A DNA stretch of 24,418 bases from positions 1 through 24,418 of the forward strand of contig CATJUX010000035.1 in assembly GCA_949743895.1 (NCBI GenBank), given 5' to 3'. A program made the translations under genes and the position numbers. This document shows, one piece after another, positions 7,097-15,526 of the stretch (the stretch's first letter is position 1; every line of letters begins with the position of its first letter). Source of the stretch: JANFXS01 sp022791155 (GTDB taxonomy: Bacteria > Bacillota > Clostridia > Lachnospirales > Anaerotignaceae). The notes under the pieces are model-generated. The model was not told where the DNA came from and did not search any database. It worked only from the letters and a program-made list of their open reading frames with translations.

Positions 7097-9429
7097 CAAT
7101 TCCCACCTTCCGAGAAATCAACAGTTTCACTCCATTGGTATATATTATCAATATAAAGCTGAATTTCTTCTTTTCCGGAACCGCTTAATGTAACTGAAAA
7201 TGGAAAGTCATTTATTGTTTTTGTTTCGTTATACACAACCTCGACAGAGCTTCCATTTGTTATTTTAAGCATTTTAACTGATATACTGTCTTGATTGTTA
7301 TATGAATCTGGTTTATTGACTGCAAAAGTTTTTGAGCTTGATACATTGCTTTCGGGAGTCTGTTCATTGTTGCTATCATCTGGAGGTGTATTATTATTTT
7401 CTTCTTCTGGTTCTTCTTTTTTTCCAATAACAACAATATCTATAGATGTTCCCTGATCAACTTTTGTGCCTTTGTCAATGGACTGATCAATAATTCTTCC
7501 TTCAACACCTTCTGTTTCTTTGTTTTCAGTTACATTTCCAATTGAAACACCCTCTTGCGATGCCAGTTTTCTTGCATCATCAATCTGCATTCCAATGAAA
7601 TCTGGAACAGTGGAGTCGTCACTCTCAGGGCCTTTGCTCACTTTAAGCAATATTTTTGTTCCTGGCGTGACCTTCGTTTGCCCTTTAGGGGTTTGTTCTA
7701 TCACCACTCCTGCCGGAACAGATTCATCAAACTCATATTCAATCTCAGGTTCTTTGCCTCCCTGATTTTTTATTTTTTCAACAGCTGTTTCAAGCTCATC
7801 ATAAGTTACGTCAGGCATTTCAAATGACTTGAATCCAAGGCTCACAGCAACTTCAACAGTGTCGCCTTTGCCAACACTTGTTCCAGCCTTAACAGATTGA
7901 TTTATAATATTGCCCTCGGCTATTTTTTCGTTATATTCCTCACTGGATTTGACAAGCGTGATTCCCATTTCTTCAGCGGTTTTTGAAGCTTCGTCAAACG
8001 GAATGTTTTCAAAATTTGGAAGCTGTGATGTTTCGGCTTCGCTTTTTCCGCCAAAAATGCTTTGTCCGTTCAGCATTCTGAATCCAGCAAAAGATATAAA
8101 TGCTATTATAACAAGTGACGTAATTATGGCTGCTATGGTCACTTTTTTTTCTTTTTCTTTGTAATATTCATCACTATTTTTGGTTTGATTGTTTCTTGTT
8201 TTGTTTTGTTGTCGTTTGTGTTTTGAGGGTATAATATCATCTCTTTTCTGCGAGGGCTGACGCTGATTGTCATCATATTCATATTCATCATCGTTTCCTT
8301 TTGAAATTCTCATTTTACTGAATTTTTTATTATACATATCAAAATCAACAGCTCTTTCAGGAAGATCATAGTTTTTGGCTGCATCTTTTCTTGGCCCTGA
8401 AAGTTCCACTTTTATTTCAGGCATTTCAGGTTCACTTGATGCCTCAACGCCATTTTCAGCAGCTTTCGAAATTCCAATTGTTGATGCTGCAGCCGATGCT
8501 TCTGCAACAGTTTTAATTTCATTTGATTCGTTTTTGTTTTCATATGTTGTTGCAATCTTTTCATTCTGTTGAAAATCAGTTCTTTTTTTATAAGAGGAAC
8601 TTCCTTCTGACAATGCTTTTTTAAGATCCTGCATCAAAAGCCCGATGTTGGCATATCTGTCATCCTTTTTCTTTTCAGTGGCTTTGTGAACAATTCTTTG
8701 AATTGTTTCACTGACATCATGATTAAATTCCTTCATATCAGGGAGTTCGCTGTTTATATGCTGCAATGCTATTGCAACTGATGTGTCACCGTTATACGGA
8801 ACTTTGCCTGTCAGCATTTCAAACATTGTTATCCCAAGAGAATATATGTCACTTTTTTCATCAACATACCCTCCTCTTGCCTGTTCAGGAGAGAAATAGT
8901 AAACAGAACCAAGGGCATTTGCTGTTGTTGTGACTGTTGAAACAGCTGCTGCTCTTGCAATTCCAAAATCTGTCACTTTTATGTTTCCGTCAACACTCAC
9001 TAATATGTTATGTGGCTTAATGTCTCTGTGAATGACGCCGTTTTTGTGAGCATGAGTAAGCGCGGAAGCCATTTGAACAGCTATGGAAAGTGTTGTTATG
9101 TTGTCGAGTGGCGCACTGTTTATAATAACTTGTTTGAGAGTGTCGCCATGAACATATTCCATAACTATGTATTGTATGTTTCCTTCTTCTCCAACATCAT
9201 ATACATTAACAATATTGGGGTGAGAAAGTTTGGCCGCAGCCCGTGCCTCAATTTTGAATCTTGTTTTGAAATCTTCATCATCAGTATATTCTTCTTTTAA
9301 GACTTTTACCGTAACAACTCTGTCCAGTTTCAAATCATTTCCGCGATAAACAACAGCCATTCCACCAGTGCCGATTTTTTCCAAAATTTCATAACGCCCA
9401 CCCAACACGGTGCCAGTAGCTAACATCAT
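7096..9429 (-). CDS. prkC: PASTA-domain serine/threonine protein kinase PrkC (Stk)
   Basis: This membrane kinase senses cell-wall fragments or lipid II through extracellular PASTA domains and phosphorylates cytosolic targets. The kinase domain (about 1-275) has a glycine loop GTGGMAVVYRG, catalytic lysine in VKVLK, HRDIKPHN, DFGIARA and SPEQARGG. A charged linker of about 150 residues follows. One transmembrane helix lies at about 428-450, followed by three PASTA repeats starting near residues 468 (LPNFENIPFDEA), 536 (MPDVTYDELE) and 608 (VPDFIGMQIDDA). After a Glu/Asn/Pro-rich spacer comes a C-terminal segment of roughly 70 residues that is not PASTA and that I do not recognise. The gene starts MM; the ATG at 9429 overlaps the prpC stop (ATGA), while the second ATG at 9426 is slightly better spaced from GAGGTGG. 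Confidence 0.95.
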   Translation of the reverse strand: MMLATGTVLGGRYEILEKIGTGGMAVVYRGNDLKLDRVVTVKVLKEEYTDDEDFKTRFKIEARAAAKLSHPNIVNVYDVGEEGNIQYIVMEYVHGDTLKQVIINSAPLDNITTLSIAVQMASALTHAHKNGVIHRDIKPHNILVSVDGNIKVTDFGIARAAAVSTVTTTANALGSVYYFSPEQARGGYVDEKSDIYSLGITMFEMLTGKVPYNGDTSVAIALQHINSELPDMKEFNHDVSETIQRIVHKATEKKKDDRYANIGLLMQDLKKALSEGSSSYKKRTDFQQNEKIATTYENKNESNEIKTVAEASAAASTIGISKAAENGVEASSEPEMPEIKVELSGPRKDAAKNYDLPERAVDFDMYNKKFSKMRISKGNDDEYEYDDNQRQPSQKRDDIIPSKHKRQQNKTRNNQTKNSDEYYKEKEKKVTIAAIITSLVIIAFISFAGFRMLNGQSIFGGKSEAETSQLPNFENIPFDEASKTAEEMGITLVKSSEEYNEKIAEGNIINQSVKAGTSVGKGDTVEVAVSLGFKSFEMPDVTYDELETAVEKIKNQGGKEPEIEYEFDESVPAGVVIEQTPKGQTKVTPGTKILLKVSKGPESDDSTVPDFIGMQIDDARKLASQEGVSIGNVTENKETEGVEGRIIDQSIDKGTKVDQGTSIDIVVIGKKEEPEEENNNTPPDDSNNEQTPESNVSSSKTFAVNKPDSYNNQDSISVKMLKITNGSSVEVVYNETKTINDFPFSVTLSGSGKEEIQLYIDNIYQWSETVDFSEGGN

Positions 9430-10169
9430 GTTTCCACCTCAAATCCAATTAGTACAACAGAAATGTTGTCTCTGCCGCCGTTTTTGTTTGCCTCATCAAC
9501 AAGACTTTTGAGGCTGTCTTCAATTTTTGAATTTTCTTTAATTATCTCCGCAATTCTTGAATCTTGAACCATGTTTGTGAGTCCGTCGGAACAAATGAGT
9601 ATAAAGTCACCTTCTTTAAGTTCTTCAACAAAAACATCAGCTTCAATGCTTTTTTCTGTCCCAACAGCTTTTGTTATTATATTTTTTTTGGGATGTTCTG
9701 ATGCCTCTTCTGTGGTGAGTCGGCCAAGCCTAACCATTTCCATGACAAACGAGTGATCTCCTGTCACTTGACGATAGCTGTTTGCACCAAAAATATATGC
9801 CCGGCTGTCACCGACATGAACAACAATGAGTTTGTTTTTTTCAATGACACCGCATGTGAATGTGGTTCCCATACCCTCAAAATCATTTTGGCTTTTGGAA
9901 GTTTGATATATCTTTTCATTGCAATATGCCAATGCTCCAACGAGGCAGTCAGTTATTTCTTCATTTAAGCAATCATTTATATTTTCGTTTATATATTCAA
10001 GGAAATATTCTATTGCTTTTTTGCTTGCTATCTCTCCTGCTTTGTGTCCCCCCATGCCATCGGCCACGATATATAAATTTTTTATTTTGTCGTTGCAACC
10101 GGAAATATAGAAAGAATCTTCATTATTCAGTCTTATAAGACCTTTAACGCTCTCTCCAACGGCAATCAT
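9426..10169 (-). CDS. prpC: PP2C-type protein phosphatase PrpC (Stp)
   Basis: PrpC is the Mn/Mg-dependent phosphatase that reverses PrkC phosphorylation. All PP2C motifs are present: LNNEDSFY, VADGMGGHKAGEIAS with the metal-binding Asp, GTTFTCG, VVHVGDSRAYIF, the DHS segment, LICSDGLTN and the final GGRDNISVVLI. At 247 residues it is a bare catalytic domain with no membrane segment, so it is cytosolic. GAGGTG lies 7 bases before the ATG. The stop overlaps the start of prkC, so phosphatase and kinase are made as a coupled pair, as throughout Firmicutes. Confidence 0.95.
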   Translation of the reverse strand: MIAVGESVKGLIRLNNEDSFYISGCNDKIKNLYIVADGMGGHKAGEIASKKAIEYFLEYINENINDCLNEEITDCLVGALAYCNEKIYQTSKSQNDFEGMGTTFTCGVIEKNKLIVVHVGDSRAYIFGANSYRQVTGDHSFVMEMVRLGRLTTEEASEHPKKNIITKAVGTEKSIEADVFVEELKEGDFILICSDGLTNMVQDSRIAEIIKENSKIEDSLKSLVDEANKNGGRDNISVVLIGFEVET

Positions 10170-10175
10170 CAGTTT

Positions 10176-11216
10176 TCACCTCTCATTCGCCCTGTGACCT
10201 TTTCTCAGCTGGCCACAAGCGGCATTTATATCACTTCCAAGCTTACGCCTTACAGTTGTTTCAATTCCGCGTTTTTCCAAAATTTCAGCAAAGTTTATAA
10301 TTGTTTTTTCACTGCTTCTGAAATAATTTCTTTCCGCAACGTCATTAATTGGTATCAAATTTACGTGACAAAGCATGTTTTTCAATCTTGATGCAAGCTC
10401 AAAAGCGCATTCTTCACTGTCATTGACACCTTTTATCATGGCATATTCAAATGTAATCCGTCTTTTTGTGCTGTCAGAATATTCTTTGCACACTGCCATG
10501 AGCCTTTCATAATCGTTGCCCTTTGAAACTGGCATCAGCTGCCGGCGTATTGAATCATTGGGGGCATGAAGTGAAATGGCTAATGTTATTTGAAGGCTTT
10601 CTTCCATAAGCATTTTGATTTTGTCAATTATTCCGCATGTAGACAATGTTATGTGTCTCTGGCCTATGGCAAGACCATTTTTATCATTAACCAATTTAAT
10701 AAATTTGATTACGTTTTCATAATTGTCAAGAGGCTCACCGCTTCCCATAAGCACAATACTAGAAATTCTTTGAGGAATATCTTTTTGTATTGCATATATT
10801 TCTCCCAAAATTTCACCAGCTGACAAATTTCGTTCAACTCCTCCAATTGCCGATGCACAAAACGAACACCCCATGCGACACCCAACCTGAGTTGACACGC
10901 AAACAGCAACGCCATAAGAATATTTCATAAGCACAGCTTCTATGAGTTTGTCATCATCAAGAGCAAAAAGATATTTTGTTGTTCCATCTTTCTCAGAAAC
11001 AACTTTTTTAACAATTTCTATTCCGGAAATTTTATAGTTTTCTTTCAGCTTTTCTCTCAATTGTTTTGAAAGGTTTGTCATGTTGTCAAATGAATCAGCA
11101 TTTTTATTGTGAAGCCAGTCAAATATTTGTTTGGCTCTAAATTTAGGTTCCCCAATATCTTTCACAACAGTTTCAAGTTCCTCAATATACATGGATTTCA
11201 AATCAATTTTTTTCAT
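10176..11216 (-). CDS. rlmN: 23S rRNA/tRNA adenine-C2 methyltransferase RlmN
   Basis: RlmN is a radical-SAM enzyme that methylates C2 of A2503 in 23S rRNA and of A37 in some tRNAs. The radical-SAM cysteines are C113, C117 and C120 in STQVGCRMGCSFCAS. The catalytic C-terminal cysteine is C334 in INAACGQLR. GSGEPLDN, the SAM-binding glycine motif, and LAISLHAPND are also present. Length is 346 residues. The ATG at 11216 has a perfect AGGAGG 8 bases upstream. The first 14 bases overlap the end of rsmB. No Cfr-like features were noticed; the genomic neighbours are those of housekeeping rlmN. Confidence 0.95.
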   Translation of the reverse strand: MKKIDLKSMYIEELETVVKDIGEPKFRAKQIFDWLHNKNADSFDNMTNLSKQLREKLKENYKISGIEIVKKVVSEKDGTTKYLFALDDDKLIEAVLMKYSYGVAVCVSTQVGCRMGCSFCASAIGGVERNLSAGEILGEIYAIQKDIPQRISSIVLMGSGEPLDNYENVIKFIKLVNDKNGLAIGQRHITLSTCGIIDKIKMLMEESLQITLAISLHAPNDSIRRQLMPVSKGNDYERLMAVCKEYSDSTKRRITFEYAMIKGVNDSEECAFELASRLKNMLCHVNLIPINDVAERNYFRSSEKTIINFAEILEKRGIETTVRRKLGSDINAACGQLRKGHRANER

Positions 11217-12570
11217 GGTGCTTACCTCCTTTTTTTAGACAAGCTATAAAAAAACCATCTGTGCCATGAACATTCGGGAACAAACTGACGGTTCCAGTTT
11301 CATTGTTTTCTTTTGAAATGGTTTCAGGCAAACAATGTGACAGTTCCACAGGCTCAAAATTGAAATTTTCTAAAAACCATTTTACATTCCCCAAATTTTC
11401 CTTTTTACAAACAGTGCATGTGCTGTAAACCAATGTTCCGCCTTCCTTAACATATTCAGCCGCTGTAGAAAGTATTTTTCTTTGAACTTTGACAAGCTCA
11501 TCAATGTCTTCCCCGCTTCTGTTTATCCTTATATCAGGTTTTTTTCTCATGAGCCCAAACCCCGAGCACGGGGCATCAACCAAAACTTTGTCATATTTTT
11601 CTATGTCTTCGTCATATAGTGTGGAAGCGTCTTTGAGCTCAGTTTCTATTATATCTATGCCAAGTCTTGAGGCCGATTCATCAATCAGCTCGAGCTTATG
11701 CTCAAATATATCCCTTGACACAACTCTTCCGCAATTGTTCATAAGTTCGGCAATGAGAAAGCTTTTCCCTCCAGGAGCAGAACACATGTCAAGAATTGTC
11801 TCGCCTTTTTGAGGAGACAAAATTGCAACAGAGAGTGCAGAGCTTTCATCTTGAATGTGAAACAATCCGCTCCCAAATTCATCAAGAGAATTTAAATCCC
11901 CAAATTTTGATATATATAATGTATTTTCGAAATATTTTCCTAATTTTGTTTCAACGCCTTTGCTTTCAAGAATTTCTTTCAAATTTAATGGTGTTGTTTT
12001 CAAGCTGTTGACAGTGACAGCAATTTGGGCTGGCTCACAATTTGCTTTGCATAAATCTTTAACAAATTTATATTCAAACTGGCTCAACCACATTTTGACA
12101 AGCCACAAAGGATGAGAATATTTAACTGATAAATATTCAGCTGGATTTTCAGCCGCATTTGGAAGTTCTATATCTTCTGCATTTTCAGGAACGTTTCTCA
12201 AAACAGCATTTACAAAATTAGAAAGACTGCCCAAACCGCGTTTTTTAACAATTTTAACAGCTTCATCGACAGCTGCTCTTTTGGGTATATTCATAAATTC
12301 AATCTGATATACGCCACTGCGCAAAACAGACAGTATCCATGGTTTCATTTTTTCGGTTCTGATTTTTGAAACGCCATTAATGACATAATCAATAAAAAAT
12401 ATATTTCTAAGTGTGCCATTAACAAGTTCTGTTACAAAAGCTCTGTCTTTTTGCTGCATTGCCCCATTTTGTTTCAGACCTTTTCTAAGGGCAATATTAT
12501 TATACATACCTTCTTTTGTTATATTAACAATAATTTCTGCCGCAACTTCCCTCGGATTAATAAATATCAT
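11203..12570 (-). CDS. rsmB: 16S rRNA cytosine-967 C5-methyltransferase RsmB
   Basis: RsmB methylates C967 (E. coli numbering) of 16S rRNA. The N-terminal ~140 residues are a NusB-like RNA-binding domain (VTELVNGTLRN, KRAAVDEAVKIVKKRG). The C-terminal Rossmann domain has the SAM motif LDMCSAPGGKSFL and the two catalytic cysteines in VDAPCSGFG and VYSTCTVCKKEN. Length is 455 residues. AAAGGG lies about 8 bases before the ATG. A candidate promoter sits in the 122-base gap upstream, so this may begin a separate transcript running rsmB-rlmN-prpC-prkC-rsgA-rpe-thiN. Confidence 0.94.
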   Translation of the reverse strand: MIFINPREVAAEIIVNITKEGMYNNIALRKGLKQNGAMQQKDRAFVTELVNGTLRNIFFIDYVINGVSKIRTEKMKPWILSVLRSGVYQIEFMNIPKRAAVDEAVKIVKKRGLGSLSNFVNAVLRNVPENAEDIELPNAAENPAEYLSVKYSHPLWLVKMWLSQFEYKFVKDLCKANCEPAQIAVTVNSLKTTPLNLKEILESKGVETKLGKYFENTLYISKFGDLNSLDEFGSGLFHIQDESSALSVAILSPQKGETILDMCSAPGGKSFLIAELMNNCGRVVSRDIFEHKLELIDESASRLGIDIIETELKDASTLYDEDIEKYDKVLVDAPCSGFGLMRKKPDIRINRSGEDIDELVKVQRKILSTAAEYVKEGGTLVYSTCTVCKKENLGNVKWFLENFNFEPVELSHCLPETISKENNETGTVSLFPNVHGTDGFFIACLKKGGKHHEKN

Positions 12571-12615
12571 ATATTTACCCTTTCAGCACAAAACAGTGTA
12601 AATCAATAATTATAT

Positions 12616-12644
12616 ATTTTACTCTATTTATGTAGTAACCGCAA
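12616..12644 (-). promoter_or_regulatory. Candidate promoter of the rsmB operon
   Basis: On the minus strand TTGCGG (12639-12644) and TAAAAT (12616-12621) are 17 bases apart. The predicted start is about 40 bases before the rsmB ATG. Alternatives exist in this A/T-rich gap, for example TTGTCC with TACATA further upstream. Confidence 0.5.
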
Positions 12645-12692
12645 ACATTTTTGGACAATATTAATATCTTTTTTACAATTTTAGTAATATTT

Positions 12693-13235
12693 TTACCATT
12701 TAGCACAAAAATCACTGTTTATTTGTTTTAATTTTTCGATATAATCAATGTCATTTGAGAAAATGTCAATGCCCCTGTCATCATATAGAAAAAATACATT
12801 ATCATTTTTGTTGTCAATTATATATATTTTACAGTCAAGCTTTATTTTTCCTCCCATATCAGAATATAAAATTTCTTTGAAAAGACCAGAAACATCAATC
12901 TTATTAGACTTCCATATGTGTCTTTTTGCATCAAAAAAATCATTTTCATCATTCCATATAAAACATATGGTTTTATACTCATCAAATTCGACAAAACTTT
13001 CAATTTTTTTCTTTGTTTCAATTTTATTTTCATAATATATATCATCATAGACAACTGTCAAATCAGTTGAAAAATCGCAGCTTTTCCATATATCTAATGC
13101 TGTTTTGAGACAGCAGTTCACATATCTTTGAGTGTTTTTGAAGCCAAAAACGCTTTTATCCGACAACACGAAAGATTGACAGAACTTGTTTTTTAAGCAA
13201 TAATTATTAAGTAAATCATTTGTGCAAAAATCCAA
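12693..13235 (-). CDS. DUF3885-like protein of unknown function
   Basis: The 180-residue product has no signal peptide or membrane segment. The C-terminal stretch YIIDNKNDNVFFLYDDRGID resembles the end of DUF3885 proteins, which share an FHIYDDRG-CDV-like motif; I assign the family from that motif and the overall Phe/Tyr/Asp-rich pattern. No biochemical role is known to me. Cysteines at positions 4, 13 and 19 and a CC pair are notable, but no metal site is evident. The start is a TTG, strongly supported by GGGAGG 6 bases upstream; no in-frame ATG fits better. The gene lies between the zinc peptidase and rsmB, is not part of the usual Firmicutes block, and begins just after a terminator-like hairpin. 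Confidence 0.75.
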   Translation of the reverse strand: MDFCTNDLLNNYCLKNKFCQSFVLSDKSVFGFKNTQRYVNCCLKTALDIWKSCDFSTDLTVVYDDIYYENKIETKKKIESFVEFDEYKTICFIWNDENDFFDAKRHIWKSNKIDVSGLFKEILYSDMGGKIKLDCKIYIIDNKNDNVFFLYDDRGIDIFSNDIDYIEKLKQINSDFCAKW

Positions 13236-13247
13236 TTTTGACCTCCC

Positions 13248-13283
13248 AAATCAAAAAGGAACCCTCAGCAAAAGGCTCCTTTT
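13248..13283 (-). terminator. Terminator-like hairpin between the zinc peptidase and DUF3885 gene
   Basis: On the minus strand AAAAGGAGCC (13274-13283) pairs with GGTTCCTTTT (13254-13263) over 10 bp, including one G-U pair, with a 10-base loop, followed by TGATTT. The G-U pair forms only in minus-strand RNA, which fixes the orientation. Its last paired base is 6 bases from the GGGAGG of the next gene, so it may act as an attenuator as well as a stop. Confidence 0.7.
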
Positions 13284-13300
13284 GTTTATAAAACTACTCT

Positions 13301-14005
13301 TCAATCATTCCTTCTTCCAAACAGCATAACAAGTCTCAAAAGGTTTGCTATGGCAACAGCAGCGCTTGCCACATATGTCAATGCAGCTGCTCTCAAAACC
13401 TTTTTGACAGGGCCCAATTCTTCTGACGATAAAATTCCGTTTTCTCCAAGCATGGCCACAGCCCTTGAAGAGGCATTAAATTCCACAGGCAGCGTAACAA
13501 GCGCAAACACCACAGCAACTGAAAAAAGCACAATTCCCAGTTGAACTAATGTATATCCCATGTATGAACCGGCCTGAGAGCCAAGAAGCACACCTATCAA
13601 TATCATTGGCATGGAAAGCCTTGAACTTATATTTGTCAATGGAACAAGGGCACTTCTCAGCCACAACGGCGCATATCCAACAGCGTGCTGAATTGCATGG
13701 CCTGTTTCATGTGCAGCAACTCCAACGGCAGCAAGTGAGGGTGAATTGTAAACAGAATCTGAAAGCCTCAAAACTTTGTGGCTTGGATCATAATGATCGG
13801 TGAGATTTCCTCTTATTCTTTCAACCCTGACATCATAAATTCCAGCTATATTCAAAAGCTTTTGTGCGGCTTCAGCTCCTGTCATGCCATAGTAATTTCT
13901 GACATTAGAAAATTTTTTGAAAGTGCTTTGAACTTTGGTTTGGGCATAGAAAGCCAATATCATGGCTGGAATAAGAATGTAAATATATTGAAGATTAAAA
14001 TACAT
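13301..14005 (-). CDS. YugP-family membrane zinc metallopeptidase
   Basis: This is a predicted membrane-bound neutral zinc peptidase of the YugP/Zn_peptidase_2 family; its substrates are not established. An N-terminal helix (YIYILIPAMILAFYA) is followed by a soluble part with the HExxH zinc site in VAAHETGHAIQHAVGY. Further hydrophobic segments follow: SMPMILIGVLLGSQAG, LVQLGIVLFSVAVVFALVT and a C-terminal one. The 234-residue length fits the family. The ATG at 14005 is preferred because GGGAGG lies 7 bases upstream; an ATG five codons earlier (14020) sits on the ribosome-binding site itself. In Clostridia this gene is often between fmt and rsmB, as here. Confidence 0.9.
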   Translation of the reverse strand: MYFNLQYIYILIPAMILAFYAQTKVQSTFKKFSNVRNYYGMTGAEAAQKLLNIAGIYDVRVERIRGNLTDHYDPSHKVLRLSDSVYNSPSLAAVGVAAHETGHAIQHAVGYAPLWLRSALVPLTNISSRLSMPMILIGVLLGSQAGSYMGYTLVQLGIVLFSVAVVFALVTLPVEFNASSRAVAMLGENGILSSEELGPVKKVLRAAALTYVASAAVAIANLLRLVMLFGRRND

Positions 14006-14023
14006 ATAAATTCCTCCCATAAA

Positions 14024-14051
14024 AAGTATATTTAATTGTTTTAATATACTT
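14024..14051 (-). promoter_or_regulatory. Palindrome just upstream of the zinc peptidase ribosome-binding site
   Basis: AAGTATATT (14024-14032) and AATATACTT (14043-14051) are a perfect 9-bp inverted repeat with a 10-base spacer. On the minus strand TTT and then the GGGAGG site follow. It could be an operator, a weak terminator after fmt, or an RNA hairpin affecting initiation. All pairs but two are A-T, so an RNA stem would be weak. Confidence 0.4.
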
Positions 14052-14077
14052 ACGAAAATGTAATAATTTTGTCTGTT

Positions 14078-15007
14078 TTACTTCAAAATTATTCCCTTTT
14101 CAATGATGTGACCGCGCATATATGCATCGGTGTTCATCAATTTTCCTCCTTTAGCTTGTAAAACTGATATTAAAACAGAACTGTCGCCTGTCTTAACAAC
14201 AAATCCTTTTTTGTTGAGTTCCACAATCTCGCCAAAAGAATTGTTTTCATATATTTTATCTAAAATTTCAACTTTCCATACCTTCAAAATTTCTTCATTA
14301 TAATATGTGTAAGCTCCAGGTTGCGGAGAAAGACCACGTATTATTTGATCTATCTCATTTGATGTTTTTTTCCAGTCAATGTGTCCTGTCTCTTTTGAAA
14401 TCATTGGCGCATATGTGGAAGATGGCTCATGTTGCTTTGTTCTCACCGCTGTGCCATTTTCAATTGTTTTCATTGTGTCTATTAAAAGTTCAGCTCCTGT
14501 CTTTGCCAATTTCTCACTTAAAGAACCGTATGTGTCCTGTTTTTCAATTTCAACTTCTCTTTGACTTATTACATCACCGCTGTCAAGTCCTTTTGACATC
14601 TGCATTATTGAAATTCCTGTTTTTTCACAGCCGTCAATGATTGACCATTGAATTGGCCCGGCTCCTCTATATTTTGGGAGCAGGGAAGCATGCACATTTA
14701 TGCTTCCATACTTTGGAGCAAACAACAAATCTTCAGTTAATATCTGACCATAAGCGGCCACAACAAATATATCAGCATCATATTTTTTGATTTCATCAAT
14801 AAATTCATGTGATTTGGCATTCACAGGCTGAAGAACGTCAATATTGTTTTCCAATGCTTTTTCTTTGACGGGAGAAAAAATCATTTTTTTCCCACGGCCT
14901 TTAGGTTTATCAGGCTGTGTCACAACAACACACACCTCATGATTTTCAATGAGGAGTTCAAGGGATCTAACCGCAAAGTCCGGTGTTCCGAAAAATGCAA
15001 CTTTCAT
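14078..15007 (-). CDS. fmt: Methionyl-tRNA formyltransferase
   Basis: Fmt formylates initiator Met-tRNA using 10-formyl-tetrahydrofolate, the counterpart of the deformylase encoded just upstream. The formyltransferase domain shows VAFFGTPDFA, TQPDKPKGRGKK, the active-site region NVHASLLPKYRGAGPIQW and GLDSGDVISQ. The C-terminal tRNA-binding domain is present (RGLSPQPGAYTYY). Length is 309 residues, normal. It starts three bases after the def stop, with AGGAG about 11 bases before the ATG. Confidence 0.95.
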   Translation of the reverse strand: MKVAFFGTPDFAVRSLELLIENHEVCVVVTQPDKPKGRGKKMIFSPVKEKALENNIDVLQPVNAKSHEFIDEIKKYDADIFVVAAYGQILTEDLLFAPKYGSINVHASLLPKYRGAGPIQWSIIDGCEKTGISIMQMSKGLDSGDVISQREVEIEKQDTYGSLSEKLAKTGAELLIDTMKTIENGTAVRTKQHEPSSTYAPMISKETGHIDWKKTSNEIDQIIRGLSPQPGAYTYYNEEILKVWKVEILDKIYENNSFGEIVELNKKGFVVKTGDSSVLISVLQAKGGKLMNTDAYMRGHIIEKGIILK

Positions 15008-15010
15008 ATA

Positions 15011-15472
15011 TCAGCTCTCCTGTTCATCTTCTTCTGGAATTGCAAGATCAATATACAAAACACCATCAAGGTGATCTGTCTCGTGACATATCGCCCTTGC
15101 CAAAAGCTCTGTTCCTTCAACAGTGAATTCAACTCCGTCTCTGTTCATTGCACAGGCTTTAACATATTCTGGCCTTTCGACAAGTGCACTTTCGCCAGGG
15201 ACGCTCAAACATGCCTCATAGTCAACTATGGAGCCATTTTTTTCAATAATTTGAGGATTTATCATCTCTATGAGCCCATCACCAGTGTCTATGACAACAA
15301 TTCTTTTTAATATGCCAACCTGAGGAGCGGCAAGTCCAACGCCGTTTGCTGCATACATAGTTTCGGCCATGTCATCTAAAAGTTGCAGCACAGAGGGTGT
15401 TATTTCGTTAACTTCTTTGCATTTTTTTCTCAATATTTCATCGTTTTTTAATCTTATATTTCTTTTTGCCAT
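15011..15472 (-). CDS. def: Peptide deformylase
   Basis: This metalloenzyme removes the N-formyl group from new proteins. The three family motifs are NGVGLAAPQVG, EACLSVPG (Ala in place of the common Gly of EGCLS; the metal-binding Cys is kept) and CHETDHLDG. Length is 153 residues, as for compact bacterial forms. GGAGAGG lies 5 bases before the ATG. A 54-base gap separates it from priA and contains TATAAT- and TATAAA-like sequences, so a weak internal promoter is possible, though I could not pair one with a good -35. Confidence 0.95.
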   Translation of the reverse strand: MAKRNIRLKNDEILRKKCKEVNEITPSVLQLLDDMAETMYAANGVGLAAPQVGILKRIVVIDTGDGLIEMINPQIIEKNGSIVDYEACLSVPGESALVERPEYVKACAMNRDGVEFTVEGTELLARAICHETDHLDGVLYIDLAIPEEDEQES

Positions 15473-15526
15473 TTTATCCTCTCCTGAATTAAATTAAATA
15501 ATAATATTTTATACCAAAAAACTTGA

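Noticed and set aside
5552..7099. TPP riboswitch for thiN
   Set aside because: thiN is inside an operon with a 2-base gap to rpe, and no Thi-box sequence was seen.
15473..15526. Internal promoter before def
   Set aside because: TATAAT and TATAAA sequences exist, but neither has a convincing -35 at 16-18 bases; the gap is simply A/T-rich.
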